From Hymenolepis diminuta (taxonomy: Eukaryota > Platyhelminthes > Cestoda > Cyclophyllidea > Hymenolepididae), in contig CAADRB010000015.1 of assembly GCA_900708905.1 (NCBI GenBank), forward strand, positions 2,127,820 to 2,191,819: DNA of 64,000 nt, written 5' to 3'. Of this stretch, positions 12,111 through 24,403 are shown piece by piece. The notes beneath the pieces were generated by a model. That model ran no database searches. It had not been told where the DNA came from and saw nothing but the letters and a program-made list of their open reading frames with translations. The translations under genes and the position numbers were made by a program. The stretch's first letter is position 1. Every line of letters begins with the position of its first letter.

Positions 12111-13924
12111 TGACTTGGGGTCACTGCAGAACGGCATTGATAAAAATTTTGAAAAACACAGTGATTCATTCTTCAGTCTCAATCAGTTCAAATTTGTCTG
12201 ACTACAGAAGGAAGATATATTGGAACTGAGCAAGTTTAAAATGTGAAGTTCTGCATCTCCATCTTTAGGTTGAAGCCGTCTGTTATCCCTACTGAGTCTT
12301 CTATTTTCTTACCGTTTCCTTCTATATCAGTGACCCTATTCTTCTACTGCTACACTATTAACGGGGTTTAGTAACAAAAGCAGCCGTTCTATTATGCAGA
12401 AAATTCATTTGCATCATCCTCCCTTTCTTATTTCCATTATAAATTTTGACTCAATGATCAATAGTGAATCATATCTAATCTTCTCCATTATCGGGTATTT
12501 CATAAACTAACTCTAAATCGCTAGATACTTAAAAGCACAAAATCATAATATTTGCTGGTGTTACCCGTTCCATATTTATAACTACGGATCGATAGCGCTA
12601 ATTTGATTAATATGAGATCATAAATTCCTAAAATCTACAAAAAAGCAAATCATAATAACCGATTCTATCTTCTAACTCCGTTTTAGTTTCTACAATTAAA
12701 GCCTTTAAAATGCGTCCCATTTTCACATAATTGCTTTTGCTTCAGCATAGATATTTATTACTATTACCAATCACAAGGCAAAAATTTACAAATTTCCATT
12801 AACAGAAAGCATACGAACACAGGTAGTAATGAAGCAGTCCATTACGGATCAAGAGAAAGGGATCTAGTGCAAACATGAACTAAAATCTAAATACAACAAT
12901 CAAATTTTGTGCCACTTATTACTCGGGTACAGCCCATTGCCTAATGTTCTATTATCTAAACCTTACGATTTGTTCCAACCGCCCGAATCACTTCACGTTC
13001 GCTGCACCCAGATTATCATTATTAACTGTATTAAAATCCCAATGGATGATCAGGCATTGCATACACAACATTCTTTTAATAACCAAGATAGCATAGACAA
13101 CCTTTTCACAGTTGGCGTCTTCATAGCCGAACTAAATATCCTCTTCCAATTACAAAATCAAATAAGAGACAGACAAGGCATAATTTATCGGGGAAGGGAA
13201 ACTAAGTAAATTTATTCCAATCAGAAAATTCAGGATGTGCGGCTTACATAAATATACACACATACTAAGTCTAATTTTTAAAATAGATTAGTCTTTTTGA
13301 GATGAGTGCTGCAATTGACAACTACAAAAGAATCGCATATCGTCAAGGGAGGAGAAACGAGAGGGATAAAAAAGAGCAGCCCACGCGAGAAATATCAGGG
13401 GCGTCAGACGTACAAGGAAGAAAGGGGAACAGCGAAGAGCGTTAAAATACACTAAAGTTGAGATTTGAGAAGATGGAAGGATTCGACATGCAGAGAGGAG
13501 GTAGTAAGTGAAAAGTATGCTACACATGCGAGGGACGGCGCGCGAATTACGAACTGTCTGGTCATCAGCTAATTTCGCGAGTGATCTAAGATATCAAAAA
13601 AATAAATGTTACTTAAATGTCATAGGTAACCAAAAAGTTTCTTAAACCTTTTACAAAGCCTATACAATTAGGGGCATCAATTATCTGATTTCAAGATATT
13701 TTGAATTTTATAAAAGAACGCCATCCCTAAACTTGACACATCAGGAAGCATAATAATCAATCTTAATAGAATTTTCAACGGATGCTAATTGAAAGTGAAG
13801 TTCGTAGGTGGGTAATCTAAACAAATATTCTAAAAAACTACGGATGATCGGCATGCATGGGAGAAACTGTAAGAAGCTACTAAATAAATGACTGAAAAGC
13901 CACATGAAATCACCTGGTCTGGAT
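12111..13924. other. Non-coding stretch with a purine-rich block
   Basis: No gene supported. 13310-13560 is G+C-richer and purine-rich on the plus strand (for example GGGAGGAGAAACGAGAGGG and GGCGCGCG) and differs from its flanks. The 100-codon plus frame at 12907-13209 has ordinary A+T-rich composition and no splice or domain support. Confidence 0.4.
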
Positions 13925-14425
13925 TTTCATAGTAAAGAGGAAGCAATTCACCCGACTTTCGAACACTGGCGAAGTGAGGCTCCACTGAAAACCTAACTTA
14001 CACCCCAACTCTGTTGAAACTAGACTTGCTTTCTATTCTTACTACTACTATTTTTCCACTAAGAACAAGACAGTGCCCAAAGACGCAGATGAGCAAATGC
14101 CACAAGTGGTTTCTAACTCACCCATTGACCTTATCAGTAAGCGGATGCGCACGCCGCACCTTGACAACTTAGCAGTTATTCGGGGAAAACTGATATCTGC
14201 TAGGTTGAGTTTTGACCTCCAAATATCAAAAATATTAAGACTACCTGCATTCACCTAAATGTGTCTTTGTGAAGTTAATAAAGGGTCTTTAGAGCAATTT
14301 TTATCTTATCTCTCTAGTTCTGAGCCCGAGCCAACTGTAGCCTAGTAATACATAGTAGACAGATAGATGACAGCGGTAGAAACTAGACTTCCAAGCATTA
14401 CAACAGTGTAGAAGAGTCTTGACAC
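13925..14425 (+). mobile_element. Long SINE-family copy, body and tail, next to the PAT1 3' end
   Basis: Matches the 56.5-57.0 kb element: AGTAAAGAGGAAGCAATTC (body), TTCTAACTCACCCATTGACC, GACAACTTAGCAGTTATTCG, then GTAGCCTAGTAATACATAGTAG and TGTAGAAGAGTCTTGAC at the tail. The tRNA head is missing or unreadable. It includes an insertion relative to the other copy. It lies directly downstream of the PAT1 stop in antisense. Confidence 0.55.
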
Positions 14426-14466
14426 AATTTCCTCCTGAGTAAAGGTTGTACAACTTGTTTGGGAAA

Positions 14467-14472
14467 TTTAAT
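14467..14472 (-). terminator. Candidate PAT1 polyadenylation signal (ATTAAA)
   Basis: On the minus strand ATTAAA lies about 20 nt past the PAT1 stop codon. It is the common variant hexamer and the nearest candidate. The 3' UTR would be very short, and the SINE-family copy at 13925-14425 begins directly beyond it. Use as a signal is inference. Confidence 0.3.
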
Positions 14473-14491
14473 AAACTCAGACAAAGCTTAC

Positions 14492-17400
14492 TTATGCCAA
14501 AGGAAGACCTCTAATGAACATTTGCTGCAGTTGTTGACTATTGTATTGTGGCATTTGCAGCTGCCTCGTTTGAGAACTTTCAGGAACTGCCTTGGCAATA
14601 CTACCCGCCGAAGCTCTATGACGGAATATTCCAGCAAATTTATGAAGGTCTGCACAAGCCTTGAAGAGATCCTTACGCATTATCCATGCAGGGTCGACCT
14701 CGGAAACTCGAGAGAAAGAATCCAGAGGCATTGGTAATGGCATCAGATTCGAATCGAGAATCGATACTATTCGAGAAGCATAGGCAAGAAGCTCACCGCT
14801 ATAAATGAAGAAAAGTTATAGTTATATTAAGTTAATTCCATACTTCTTATATAACTTTTCCGTATTTAAATTGTTGAAACTTACGCAAGAATAACAGTTT
14901 CCTTCACATTCTTCAATAAGCACGCTTCCAATAGGCAGTAGTAGAGTGAGAGTCCGAACTGGAAAGGAACAAGTTCAATAAGGTAGATTACTGAAATCGT
15001 AAATAAACAAAAGGCCGGTGAAACACCTACCGATGAATGGAACATGGCGAGAACGTTGTCATCTAATCGTCCCGTGAGAAGCTCATTCAACGTAGAAGTT
15101 GTGGGAGAATCAGCTGCCGGTGAAAAGGGTATACGAAGGCAGGATCTTGCGAAATCTGAAGAATCCTCAAGGGCCTTGAAGATAATATCTTTGCAGGAAT
15201 TGAACAACAATTGAGAATACTTATCAATTCCTCCCGTAATTCTCAAACTGACATTAGCATAATTGGACATGAACTCAGACATACAGAAGGCCCTTTCCTC
15301 CTGAGTAAATGAAACACAAAAACACGGAATTTAATAAAATCAGAGGGAATCTAATATACAGTACTTATAAGTAATATAAGTAACAACGTACTGGGAAGAG
15401 GTAACGAAGGATAACGGGGAAGACTCGTATGCCCTTTGGTGCCTCAAAGATTTCAATAGCCAAATGACGGTCTAGTTTTTCCTCGCTGCTTTCAGATTGA
15501 GTCTTATTGAAAATAAAGAGATCGCGATGGAGAACTTTGAGCAGGAGTAATCGATGACCCATCAAGTGTTTAGATCTAATCAGAGGACGACAGAATTAAA
15601 TACGCGCTACTCAAATAAAATAAGTACACACAAATATACATACTCTTCATTACGAACGGAGATTCGAGCTAGAGAGACGTTAGTTTCATCAATACTGAGT
15701 ACAGTGGTGTAGAGCCGTTCAATTCTAGCCAGAATGGAAAGACGTCGACGCCGGCTAACAACGAAGCGATGTTCAATATTTCGTTGATGCATAGCGGCAG
15801 CGGCCTCTTCAGATTCGGTGGTCAAGGCGACTTTCTTCTCAGATGGGTCTTTTAACATCGAAGCTACTTCCTCAGCCTAGGAAAAAATTATGGGAAAAAG
15901 TGAATTACTGAATTCCGATTTAAGTAGACATCCCCCGAACTTCAGACTGCAGTTCACTTGCATACTGTACACTAGATTCGTGTAATCGAAACTATACTGT
16001 ACTAAAATATTCTCACTTTATGCAGCACAGCTATGTTCTTAAGTGTTCTTTTCACAACAGATAAATGATTCTCTGAGTGTCAATAAGTGAATCACAGACT
16101 TGCAGTGGAAAGCACTGACGGATATCGTTAAATATGCTACTTAATTCCGATTTAAGGAGTTCATTCAACTGAATTCTCCCAAGCCTCGAACTTATTTCAG
16201 CCAATTTATTGAACTCAAGCCCACAATAAATAATCAAACATGCTATGCTACTTCTCAATTTAAGTAACAACTTACCTCAGTTCTAAAGTGCTCCTTTTGA
16301 GCCTCGTCATCAATAGCTGTTGCCACGGAGAGATCAGCAATGATTCTTTGGGTTTTGATATTCGACTTTGTTGGCCTTCCAAGTTGATTCGAATAGAGTC
16401 CACTAGCATTAGTCATAACTGTGGATGCCACAGAGTCAGGACGTTTCGGTTGTTCAGGCACCTTTTGCTCGTTGGTCGGTGTTGTAGAAACGGGCTTTTC
16501 ATCAGAAGTAGGAAGAGCTAGGATAGTAGCCGTTTCAGATTGGTGCTTTTTGAGGGGAACAAGGCGAACTATAAAACTACTGCGCATAGCAATACGATGG
16601 TGGTGATCAGGTGAAAGGAGATGCGAGGCGGTTATAGGCGCTTGGATAAAAACGTATGGTTGCGGAGTCTGTATCCCGTCAGCCAATCGGGCTTCACGAA
16701 GACGGGTCATTGCTCGAAGCCATTTCACCGTACAGTAGTAATCCTAAATTTGATAAAAGGAAATCTTTTAGCTTTGCATAAAGTTTTTTATCACCATCAA
16801 ATAAGATCAAGGTCTTCTCCGATAGCATGAAAATTTTGAGGAGGCTCAAACATTACTGACAGGGATATCACTACAATGCAGTCAGGTCATAATATCTCAG
16901 ATCACTCAAACACTCTCAATAAATAACATATTGAAAATACCTACCATTTCAAAAAATGGTTTCAAAAGTATGAAGATACACTCAGAATAAATGTAGAAAG
17001 AGTTTCTGTAGGGAAAAAGATCGAAATTCTATTGCGGAAGCTGGCTACAGTACGAAGCGATGTTCACAAACTCTGCCAAGGAAATTAGCTGAGCAGTAAT
17101 TCAATGGAGTTGGTGAACTATTATCGAATTATTTCGAAGAAGGAATACAACTTTTTAATGTCTTACAATCATCAGACAACCAGGTAAGGACTGACAAACC
17201 TGACAATATACTGAAGGTAAAGAAGATAAAGACGTTAAGACGGCTATGTCTTCCAAGTCCATTTAGAAAGGCACATTTCAGCACTTATTATGGGTAGAGG
17301 GGTAGGGATAATAGAGTATGCATGATGAGGAACTCATTATTAGCCAGATTTAACCAGTGTAGTTGGCCATTCCGCTCGCTGTATATGCACCGACGGGAAT

Positions 17401-20400
17401 CGAATCCGGAACCTCTGACATCATAGGCAATCACATAAACCACCATGCGGAGATTTTACCCTTGACATCAACAAAGCATTCAGAGTATGTGAGGTGAGGA
17501 TGGTATAGTTTCAAGTAGCCAATATCTATATGGAGACTCAGTGGACGGGATGACCAACCACACTGGTTAAGTTTGGCTACTGGGGCTGGCAGAAATCGAG
17601 TTGTTCATCAGAGGTGCTCAAAGATGCAACTCCTCTTCTCAAGATCCTCGTTGGAATGCGTTTTTCAAAAAGGCTTAGGAAGTATTATTATCACTTAGCA
17701 TATAATGGGTGCAAATCAAGTAAAAAAGGAAACATAACTATCAAGGTCAATCATAGAGTTTTACGTTAGCTTCCTTCAAATTCCTTCCTTACGAAAAAGT
17801 TATTTTGGTTTATCCAAGCAGATAACTAACCAAGAATGGCATCCGGAAATGGTGGGCCTATTTTAGTCGCATTTGCGTTAGTTCCACACCCTCACAAAAA
17901 GTACTGGCAGAAAAGGCTTTTCTGATAAACCTCGTCACACAAATGCGGAAGTGTAGGCCTAACTTCTGCAAATCTGCACAAAGGCAATTCGATTGCGGAA
18001 CTTTTACTGAATTACTAATTACTACGTTACTTCTTGACCCAAGATAAACATTGAAAAACGCCTTACTAAATAGGCTTAAGAACTGTTATCATTATTCATC
18101 TTAGGCCTATGTCATCACTTTTGCCACACTAAACAGTACTTTATAGTGATAAGCAATAACGTCATGAAATGTAAGAGTGTAGGATCAAAGGTCAAGCCAA
18201 AACCAGAACTGGTTTAGACTATAGAAATCAACCCGTATCCATTAACTTATAAGCAACATTTCCAAGAACTTGAACTCGAATTATATTGCAGGCAAAAAAC
18301 AGCTATTTTTAGAATTAAATCGAGCATTAATATCACAGCGCTTTGTGAGAAATCAAACTACGCATCACCCAATTTAACCACTACAACGGGTTTCGGACCT
18401 AGGACTTCTGACAAAAGGAAATACGTTTACGAAATTCAAGTACTTCCGGTGCTCAAAGCGAGATAACAGAAAAAACTCCTATAAAAACGAAATTAACTTC
18501 AAAACGAAACTCGGGCCTCATTAGAGATCTTTATTTCACCAAATTACCAGTGTCAGACGAAGTCAACAACATCCAAAAATAAACCGATAATCAAGCGTGA
18601 ATGACTAACTCTACAAACTCCTTTTTATTAAACATGACATTACATGCATTTAGAAGACGACAAGGTTACCTTGTAAAGATCAGATGTGACCACTTAAGCT
18701 GTTGGCACATGCGATTTGAGTTAAGGAGCCCGCCAAAAAGTTGCACATTCCAGGGGGCTACTATACTACAATATCGGTGACATATTAAATGAAGAATATC
18801 AACTCTTCTGGCACCAATAATGATGAGATCGCATCGAAAACTGAAAACTAGGAAGCAGATCCACGCCGACGGATATACAGAGTGCACGGTCCATCTGGGA
18901 ATGAACCATACCCATTTCATGAATGGCTTCATATCTGCCACTCATCCTTGTTATTGATACAAAGCACATAGGCCTATACGCCCTTATTACATCGACTGCA
19001 AATATAAGGTAAATGTCACCGATTTGGTGGTAGTCCAACCCTTAGTAATCGATCATTCAATATAAATTGTCATTACCCATAGTAATATATAAAATGTGCA
19101 AATTTTATTTATGGAAAGCAAATGAAGTCGGTTTAAAAAACGTTCAATAAATGATAAAGGAGAGCATGAGGAAAAAGATCCTGAGAACAACGTAAAATAT
19201 CATTCGGATTGTACAATTTTTACTAATTAGGTCATTCAAGTTCCAAAATTTAAATTGCATAAATTATTCCCTGAATTGGAACAAATTGTTGTCTACGATG
19301 CCGAGTGCTTATTGACAGGTTTTTATGCATAATGGTCGGTCTTGCCACTTCAATTCACCTTCCCCTTCAAAGTTTTGAGAAGGCAAAGTGATCTTATGTG
19401 ATTTTCAACAGTTTAGTCTTAGTGTACCAGAGATGGGAGAGCAAAACATTTTATGTTAGCAGAGCTCCGTAAGTAGTCAACATAAATAGTAAATTGATTT
19501 TCGCTCTATTTCAGTGGCGAGCTATCAATATATTATCTAATGTTAAAGACAGTCCTGGAACCGCCTTAAAGCACTTAATCCCCAATCATCAGTTAATGGT
19601 CGATAAAAATTTTCGTATTTACATGCGAGTTGAGTGGGGCCATTGTGAAAGTCAGTACTGATATTTTGTCAAGCCAAATTTTACAAACACATACAACCTT
19701 TCACAAAAAATTTATCACAAACTATAAATTATACTTTACGCCAGCTAACTTCGATGCAAATGAGATGTACGCTTTTTTCCATCAACAAACGAATTAAACG
19801 GTTTATTTGTGAAATGCATGACAACGGAAATTCAAATGAATGCAAACTTACGGCATCCATTGCGGTCGTCTCTAATCCCCTTAAAAACTAACCACGAGCT
19901 TATCTTGAATCACGAAGGCCTCAAATACAAATAGGTTCAGACAATTTTCTTAATTTTGAGAATGGAGTCTACAAATTTTACTTACCTCTTCATATTTGTA
20001 ATAGGAACATTAACTGGTCATTTTCTCTTGATCAACTGGTTAGCTTAAACCTAGGCAACGTGTCATAAACCAGACATGCCGTAGATTATGACCTTAGCAG
20101 CGCATGAACTTAGAGAACCAAGATCAATCGTTAAATATCTGAATGATAACTAACTTTATTATAATGAAAATGAAAAATAACCTAGTTTAATGACCTTAGT
20201 TTAATTAATGACATCAAAAATTGAATGTGGTGTGAACACCGAATTACAGCTTAAGGTTAATATTATATAACACGATACAGATGTGAGAGAAATGACAGTA
20301 ATCGAGAAAGTATATTTAATCGTTATTATTTGAAATTTTAACCTTTTAATCTTTCAGTAACAATTACTTCGGGAGTGGTAAACTTGGTTAATTCCAGGTA

Positions 20401-23400
20401 CGAACTTTCTGCAAACACACACTTAGAAATTCTTTGAGAAATACGTGACTTCAAAAATGCAAGCGAATGCAAACTTTCGCTCATAAAAACCAACATCTAA
20501 TATGATTGTCATCCAATCTGTCCCAAATATCTCAGTTCATGAAGGTTTTAAGAGCAAAAATGTATCAATCTTAACTGCAGTTATATAGGAAAACTTTGAA
20601 TTCAGAAACCGAAATCTTCCAATTTCACTTACCCTCCTGCCTATCCGTAAATACTATCATAAATACAATACAATACAAAAATTCTTTAGCAACCAGTCTA
20701 ATAAATTCGTGCAATTAGATAGGTACGATTTTAACATCCCGTCAGAAGTATTAGGCCTATTTTTTTCAAAAAGATGATTTGAACTTAAACACCTTAAATT
20801 TGTAAAATTAAGGCTTTGTCATTGGAAAAACTCCACCCAAATTAGACTTCAAATGTCTCAAGCAAAGATCTTAAAGATTAATCAAAACCTTTTGATTCGA
20901 AATTTTGCTCATTACTTTTGACCAAGTGGATAGAAATAGAGCGAAATGACAAAAGAACTGTGTCTAAGCCACAGGGAATTATTGCCTAACTGATCTGCAA
21001 TTGATTCATCGAAGTTGATTTGAGCTGGAAAAGCGCAGAGTATTTAAGTTTAGGGCTAGCCACCATAACCAACGGATTGAAGTCATCTTCAAGATGATGA
21101 TCATTACTATTATTATTTTGAATGTTCCCAATCATTCATCGACATCTACTCTGATTCCTATGATTCTCCTTCTTTGCAAATAGAGAATGGAGCGGCTGGA
21201 CTCCACCTCCATCACATCAATAACCAATTTCCTCTTCTTAACAGCCCTAGGTTTGGAAGATTCACCAAAGCCAAGGCGATATAGAGATCATCTCATTTAA
21301 CTAGGATCTGGGCAAACGACTTGATCTATTTCTTCATACCAAATGGCCGACACTCGTACTCAAAACTATAAAACAAAAGCATGTGCAAAAATTATATCCA
21401 TTGAGAAAACATTTAAATGGACCTGGAAATACCTCTGTAATCGAACAAGTAAAAACCCTCCTAGCATCTTCGCAATCAGAAGGAAAAATACATCTTAAAT
21501 TGTATCACCACTTATTCAATGCCATCAGCTGATAATAGGCTGATTGTTACTAGATGCAAACCGAAGCTTATATTAACTCTAAAGACGGGAGCGGCACCAC
21601 CCAATCATTAAAACTTGGACAGTTTTGGATATGAACTTCTTCCACTATTAGATGAAAGTGAACATTTCTGTGAAATGTGGCCGTAAGGGGAATGCGGCGC
21701 CAATCACAATTTGAATTATGCAGATTCTAAATTTTATAGTCCACTCCCTCCTTTACCGTAAATATTATATAAAAAATATGTATACCCCTGTACAAATAGA
21801 AACTTTTGATTTAATGAACTTAATAAAATTAAGCAAGAAAATAAATAACTTACATCAACATAGGTATTAGAGCAGTTGTACGACCGCAGCTGGTAACCGA
21901 GAACCATGATTTGATCTTGTGGCGTCATCCAGGGTCCACGATGAAGATCAAAGTAAAAGGGATTCTGCTGTACATCCTCAATTCTCTTCGCAAAGATCTC
22001 TTTCAATTTGGCTACTTTAGCGGGTGGCAGGCGAGCACCATGTGGTTGAGGCATAGACGGTGCGGGGGGTAAATTAGGTAGAGGCCTTCTATCGAACATC
22101 ACCATCTGTTGTTGAAGTGGGAGGTTGTTAAATTGATGTTGCTGCATGACCTGAGCTCCAGATACCTGAAAAAGAGGGCTGAGTGGGAAGGGTTTGGAGA
22201 ATTGAAAACCCGAAGAGTTTGATAATGGCGATTGAAAGGGGCCAGAGGAGATTAGTGGTGGTGGCGGAGGTGTTGAGAATTGTTGATTGTTGAAGGTTTG
22301 CGATGGGGCGGGAGACATTAAACCACCTGGAAATTGCCGATTCTGTTGTAGATTCTGCTGGATTCCTTGCTGGAAAGCACGTATACTCATCAAACTGAAA
22401 AATACAATATAAAATTAATAGTGTTATAATCAATGCATTATACTTGCCAGACGAATGAACACCGAGGTGTCTTAAATTTTGAGAATGAGGAAACAGGTTT
22501 GAATTTTTTCATTACTCAACTCAAATTAGATAATTTATGTCGACACTCTTGTTACCTTCAAGTACATTCAAAGACAGCCACCAGTTTGCTCTAGTAAAGC
22601 CTCTGAAGATGCAGGTAGGTTTTGGTCCTAATTTACGCATTAGATAGCGACCTAATCCATAGAATTTGAGATATCCAGAATCGCTTATATATGAAAGCTT
22701 AGTCATCTTTTCCAGAATGTAGACGTCAGGAGATCAAAACTCTTCGAAGAACACCCATTAATCAGAAAGATCAAACACAATGATTAATCAACGTCTGATT
22801 TTTTCCTACTGCCAAGAACGAGTTGTAGAATTAAATACTTACTCATTAAGACGTCAACCAACAGAAACGGAAGTGAGGAAGATATCGCACTGTGAACACT
22901 TCTTTGGGACACTAATTCTAAATCGATATGATTTCAATAACGTATCCTGAATAACGTAACATAACGTGTGGAAGACTGGTTCACGTTGCGATAAAACTCC
23001 GGTCGCTTTTTATGGTGCCAATATGTACTATGTATAATCTTCATACACTGGCGGCAAATGACAAAGCCCGGGGTCTGAGATGTCATCAAATAATTTCAAA
23101 CATCAGGCAGCAGAAAAACCAAAAGACAATTTGCTTGAATATCCCTTGATCTAAACCAGAGATACCCAATTTACCAACATCTTCCCCAAAGATCAATATA
23201 CACCATTTTTTTAAAAGGTTATTATGACAAGCTAATTACACGGACATCATTCTGCCGTCTTCAATTCTGGGCGATAGAATATCCCAAATCTTAACAACAG
23301 TACGCTCATAACATGACTAATAGCATCATCAATAAGGCCACTACTATGCAGTGACAAATGAATGTGTGAGGATTCCATCAATTAAAAGTTAATGACAGTA

Positions 23401-24403
23401 CTTGACCTTAAATCTTACTGCTTCAATAATCCAGGATTAATCAAATTTACTTCAAAAATTTCAAGCAATGAACAGAAGACCTATCAAGCGTTTCTATCCT
23501 GCATGCTTCTCCAATTCAAGATCTACCCATTTCCCAGGTCCAACTCATCAACAAAATTCAAGGAAAATTGAATGAAGCCTCTCACCTTTGGAGAAATTGC
23601 GGAGACTGAGCAGCTATTAAATTTTGAATTTGCTCGGGTATGGTCACTGGCATTGAGAGTAAAGGTTGAGGCTTTGGCTGTTGCGGTGGAGGACCAAAGT
23701 TCTTCATAAACACGTTCAACTTTTCCGGTTCCCAAGAATGTCCAACTTGCTGTAGCGAAGTACCCCCAAGTTGTGGAAAATTCTCCCTGGGTTTTTCCTC
23801 CCTATTAAATGACACGTCTTTCTTGAACCTATCAGCTAATAAGTCCAAGTCAATGGGAGGAGCTGCACTGTTATTGCTTAATTGAAATCGATGTTGACTT
23901 GACACAGTAGGCTGATATGCAGAAAGAGGTAATGACCACACGTCGCTGGGTCTTGCAGATGGAGGTATTGGAGTAATTTGATCTGACTGGGGACGAAGAC
24001 CAAACTTCGAGGCATTCAAAACAGCTGGTTCTTCCACCTCATTCTCATCAACAAGTTTTTCAACCGATTCTACAACATCCAATACCTAGAAAAGAAGAGT
24101 AAAATAGAAAATGACACAGCTAACTGGATCATAAGCTTGGGACACTTCCAAATCTCCGGCTGACCAGAAGTCCGAAAGTTCAGTCGTTTCCCAAATTTTC
24201 GGAATATTACGAGGACTTGGTGGGAGCTTTGCGGCATCAAACTCCATTACAAATTTTTCGTGTTCCATTTCCCAATCGCCTGAAATGGAATGAAATTTCG
24301 ATGACAAACTTACCAATATCCGCATCTCCGAAGGTTTCATCGTTTAGTTCATCTAAATCCTATGAGAAAATAATTTTGAAAAGTCCACACTTACGTTATC
24401 CAT
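14492..24403 (-). CDS. PATL1: PAT1/PATL1 homologue, mRNA decapping activator (11 exons, 928 aa)
   Basis: Known role of the family: Pat1 is a cytoplasmic P-body scaffold that links deadenylation to decapping by binding DDX6/Me31B, Lsm1-7 and the Dcp2 complex. Exons seen, in transcript order: 24403-24395, 24359-24314, 24279-24125, 24085-23586, 22394-21854, 16743-16276, 15876-15644, 15575-15392, 15300-15031, 14958-14885, 14798-14492; all junctions are GT-AG, the frame holds throughout and it ends in TAA. The N-terminus MDNDLDELNDETFGDADIG carries the DETFG motif (residues 10-14) that contacts DDX6 in the family, followed by DWEMEHEKF. Residues about 237-380 are Pro/Gln-rich. A conserved PWMTPQDQ...YVDDYY segment lies near 390-420. 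From about 574 the helical Pat-C domain includes RRRRLSILARIERLY and KGIRVFPVILRYLFP. It is somewhat longer than human PATL1 (about 770 aa). Intron 3 uses a weak GTTAGC donor. Family assignment is secure; individual junctions are inferred by eye. Confidence 0.9.
17335..17470 (-). mobile_element. SINE-family head in PAT1 intron 5
   Basis: On the minus strand GGTGGTTTATGTGATTGCC (A-box region) is followed by TCAGAGGTTCCGGATTCGAT (B box), then AGCGAGCGGAATGGCCAAC and CTGGTTAAATCTGGCTAAT, matching the other copies. It has the same orientation as PAT1 and is head-to-head with the next fragment. Confidence 0.6.
17490..17690 (+). mobile_element. SINE-family body fragment in PAT1 intron 5, inverted relative to its neighbour
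   Basis: Plus strand: CTCAGTGGACGGGATGACCA, CACTGGTTAAGTTTGGCTAC, GGCTGGCAGAAATCGAG, TTCATCAGAGGTGCTC and AAGATCCTCGTTGGAATGCG match the family body. It lies about 20-40 bp from the minus-strand copy and shares with it a segment of roughly 45 nt in inverted orientation. Confidence 0.55.
24280..24394 (-). other. PATL1: PAT1 introns 1 and 2 with exon 2 (mini-introns of 35 and 34 nt)
   Basis: Intron 1 (24394-24360) starts GTAAGT and ends ATAG; intron 2 (24313-24280) starts GTAAGT and ends TTTCAG. They flank a 46-nt exon 2. Intron 3 (24124-24086) is 39 nt. The remaining introns are about 1.2 kb, 5.1 kb, 399, 68, 91, 72 and 86 nt. Very small introns at the 5' end of a gene are known in schistosomes and occur in other flatworms; here they support the phylum guess only weakly. 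Confidence 0.8.

Larger units (their letters stand above)
16744..21853 (-). other. PATL1: PAT1 intron 5 (5.1 kb)
   Basis: The donor is GAT|GTAAGT after residue NTYVD and the acceptor is ATTTAG|GATTACTACTG, so the reading continues as DYYC as expected for the family. Inside are two oppositely oriented SINE-family fragments (17335-17470 and 17490-17690) and a G+C-richer segment with overlapping minus-strand open frames at 18666-19038. The rest (about 19.1-21.7 kb) is A+T-rich and shows no coding sequence that I can support. Confidence 0.75.

Noticed and set aside
12907..13209. 100-codon plus-strand open frame
   Set aside because: A+T-driven composition, no family resemblance, no regulatory or splice signals around it.
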